DNA of 64,000 bases from Planctomycetaceae bacterium (GTDB lineage Bacteria > Planctomycetota > UBA1135 > GCA-002686595). Below are positions 63,692 through 64,000 of this stretch, piece after piece. Within the stretch, counting starts at the first letter, position 1. Every line of letters begins with the position of its first letter. The position numbers and the translations under genes are program-made. The stretch spans positions 1 through 64,000 of the forward strand of contig WYBT01000062.1 of assembly GCA_011525785.1 (NCBI GenBank), written 5' to 3'. The notes beneath the pieces were generated by a model, which saw only the letters and a list, made by a program, of their open reading frames with translations, was not told the DNA's origin and made no database searches.

Positions 63692-64000
63692 CGTGACTCG
63701 GACCTGGCGCGCGCTGCGCCTCACGAGTGACGCCGCGCGCCGCCGGCAGTTCGCGGTCGCGGGACGCGGGCCGCATGGGGAGCTGCCGGACTAGCCAGAA
63801 GGCTATCACTGTTCGACAGCGCCGAGGCCGCGCGCGGCCCAGCGAATCTGGAGAAAATCTGGAGCGCGCTCAGCATGCGGCCTTCCTTGCGCGCATCGGC
63901 GCAACTGCGGCGGGGGCGTGGCTGCACTCGTGGGGTGCGCGCTCTAGCCGGGCGTTTGGGGCTGGGCGTCGTCGTCTGTAGTCCACCGCGCGCCGGCTGT
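63692..64000. other. 309-bp region with no supported gene
   Basis: Short open frames on both strands lack starts with a ribosome binding site and show no family resemblance. It probably holds the promoter of the interrupted secreted-protein gene and the edge of another gene beyond the window. Confidence 0.5.

Noticed and set aside
1-64000. tRNA, rRNA, CRISPR arrays, riboswitches and complete insertion sequences
   Set aside because: I looked for clover-leaf arms, spaced direct repeats and intact transposases on both strands and found none that could be supported.

Overview
The window is strongly GC-rich, has almost no non-coding space, and reads as a chromosomal segment of a bacterium. I infer a member of the Planctomycetota, probably a deep and poorly annotated lineage. 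The reasons are the many large secreted proteins of unknown function, pseudokinase, ECF-sigma and NHL-propeller genes side by side, an enlarged MoxR/Bat operon, and a C-terminal domain that recurs on unrelated secreted proteins. The lineage is an inference: no rRNA or tRNA gene is present to confirm it.

Layout. 1-93 is a perfect long inverted repeat. 113-3967 holds a creatininase-family hydrolase, a hotdog thioesterase, metF and a GT-C type membrane glycosyltransferase. 4229-12530 holds two tandem paralogous secreted M36-like metalloproteases and a secreted beta-propeller-like protein, all three ending in the same kind of tail. 13393-20926 has pyruvate kinase, an FlhG/MinD-like ATPase, two secreted proteins (one a HAF-repeat protein with the shared tail), an aminotransferase and uracil phosphoribosyltransferase (upp).

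20900-25906 looks like a small genomic island. A 31-bp direct repeat of the upp 3' end bounds it. Inside are a secreted protein with the shared tail, a decayed IS91-type transposase end, an unknown gene, and an AbiE-type toxin-antitoxin pair with an AT-rich palindromic operator.

25970-36369 holds a pseudokinase with a coiled coil, an NHL propeller, an ECF sigma factor, a large secreted protein, a subtilisin with Glu in place of the catalytic Asp, and a lipoprotein phosphatase. 36408-46106 (minus strand) is a MoxR/DUF58/VWA (Bat-type) operon with start/stop overlaps, followed by a helical protein and a 1343-residue periplasmic protein. 46329-50109 has a degenerate peptidase-MA-like protein and a beta-lactamase/NamZ fusion lipoprotein.

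50331-58389 is mostly housekeeping: methylmalonyl-CoA epimerase, RNase PH, biotin ligase, a FliA/WhiG-type sigma factor, apt, argS and pyrK. 58398-63673 holds a TMTC-like membrane TPR protein overlapping dps, a second degenerate peptidase-MA-like protein, and a secreted protein interrupted by two in-frame stops.

Together the genes show nucleotide salvage and synthesis (upp, apt, pyrK), RNA processing (rph, argS), C1 and central metabolism (metF, pyk, mce), cell-wall turnover (NamZ fusion) and a heavy investment in exported proteins. The most notable signals are the shared C-terminal domain on five secreted proteins, the upp-flanked AbiE island, and apparently leaderless promoters just upstream of several ATG codons.
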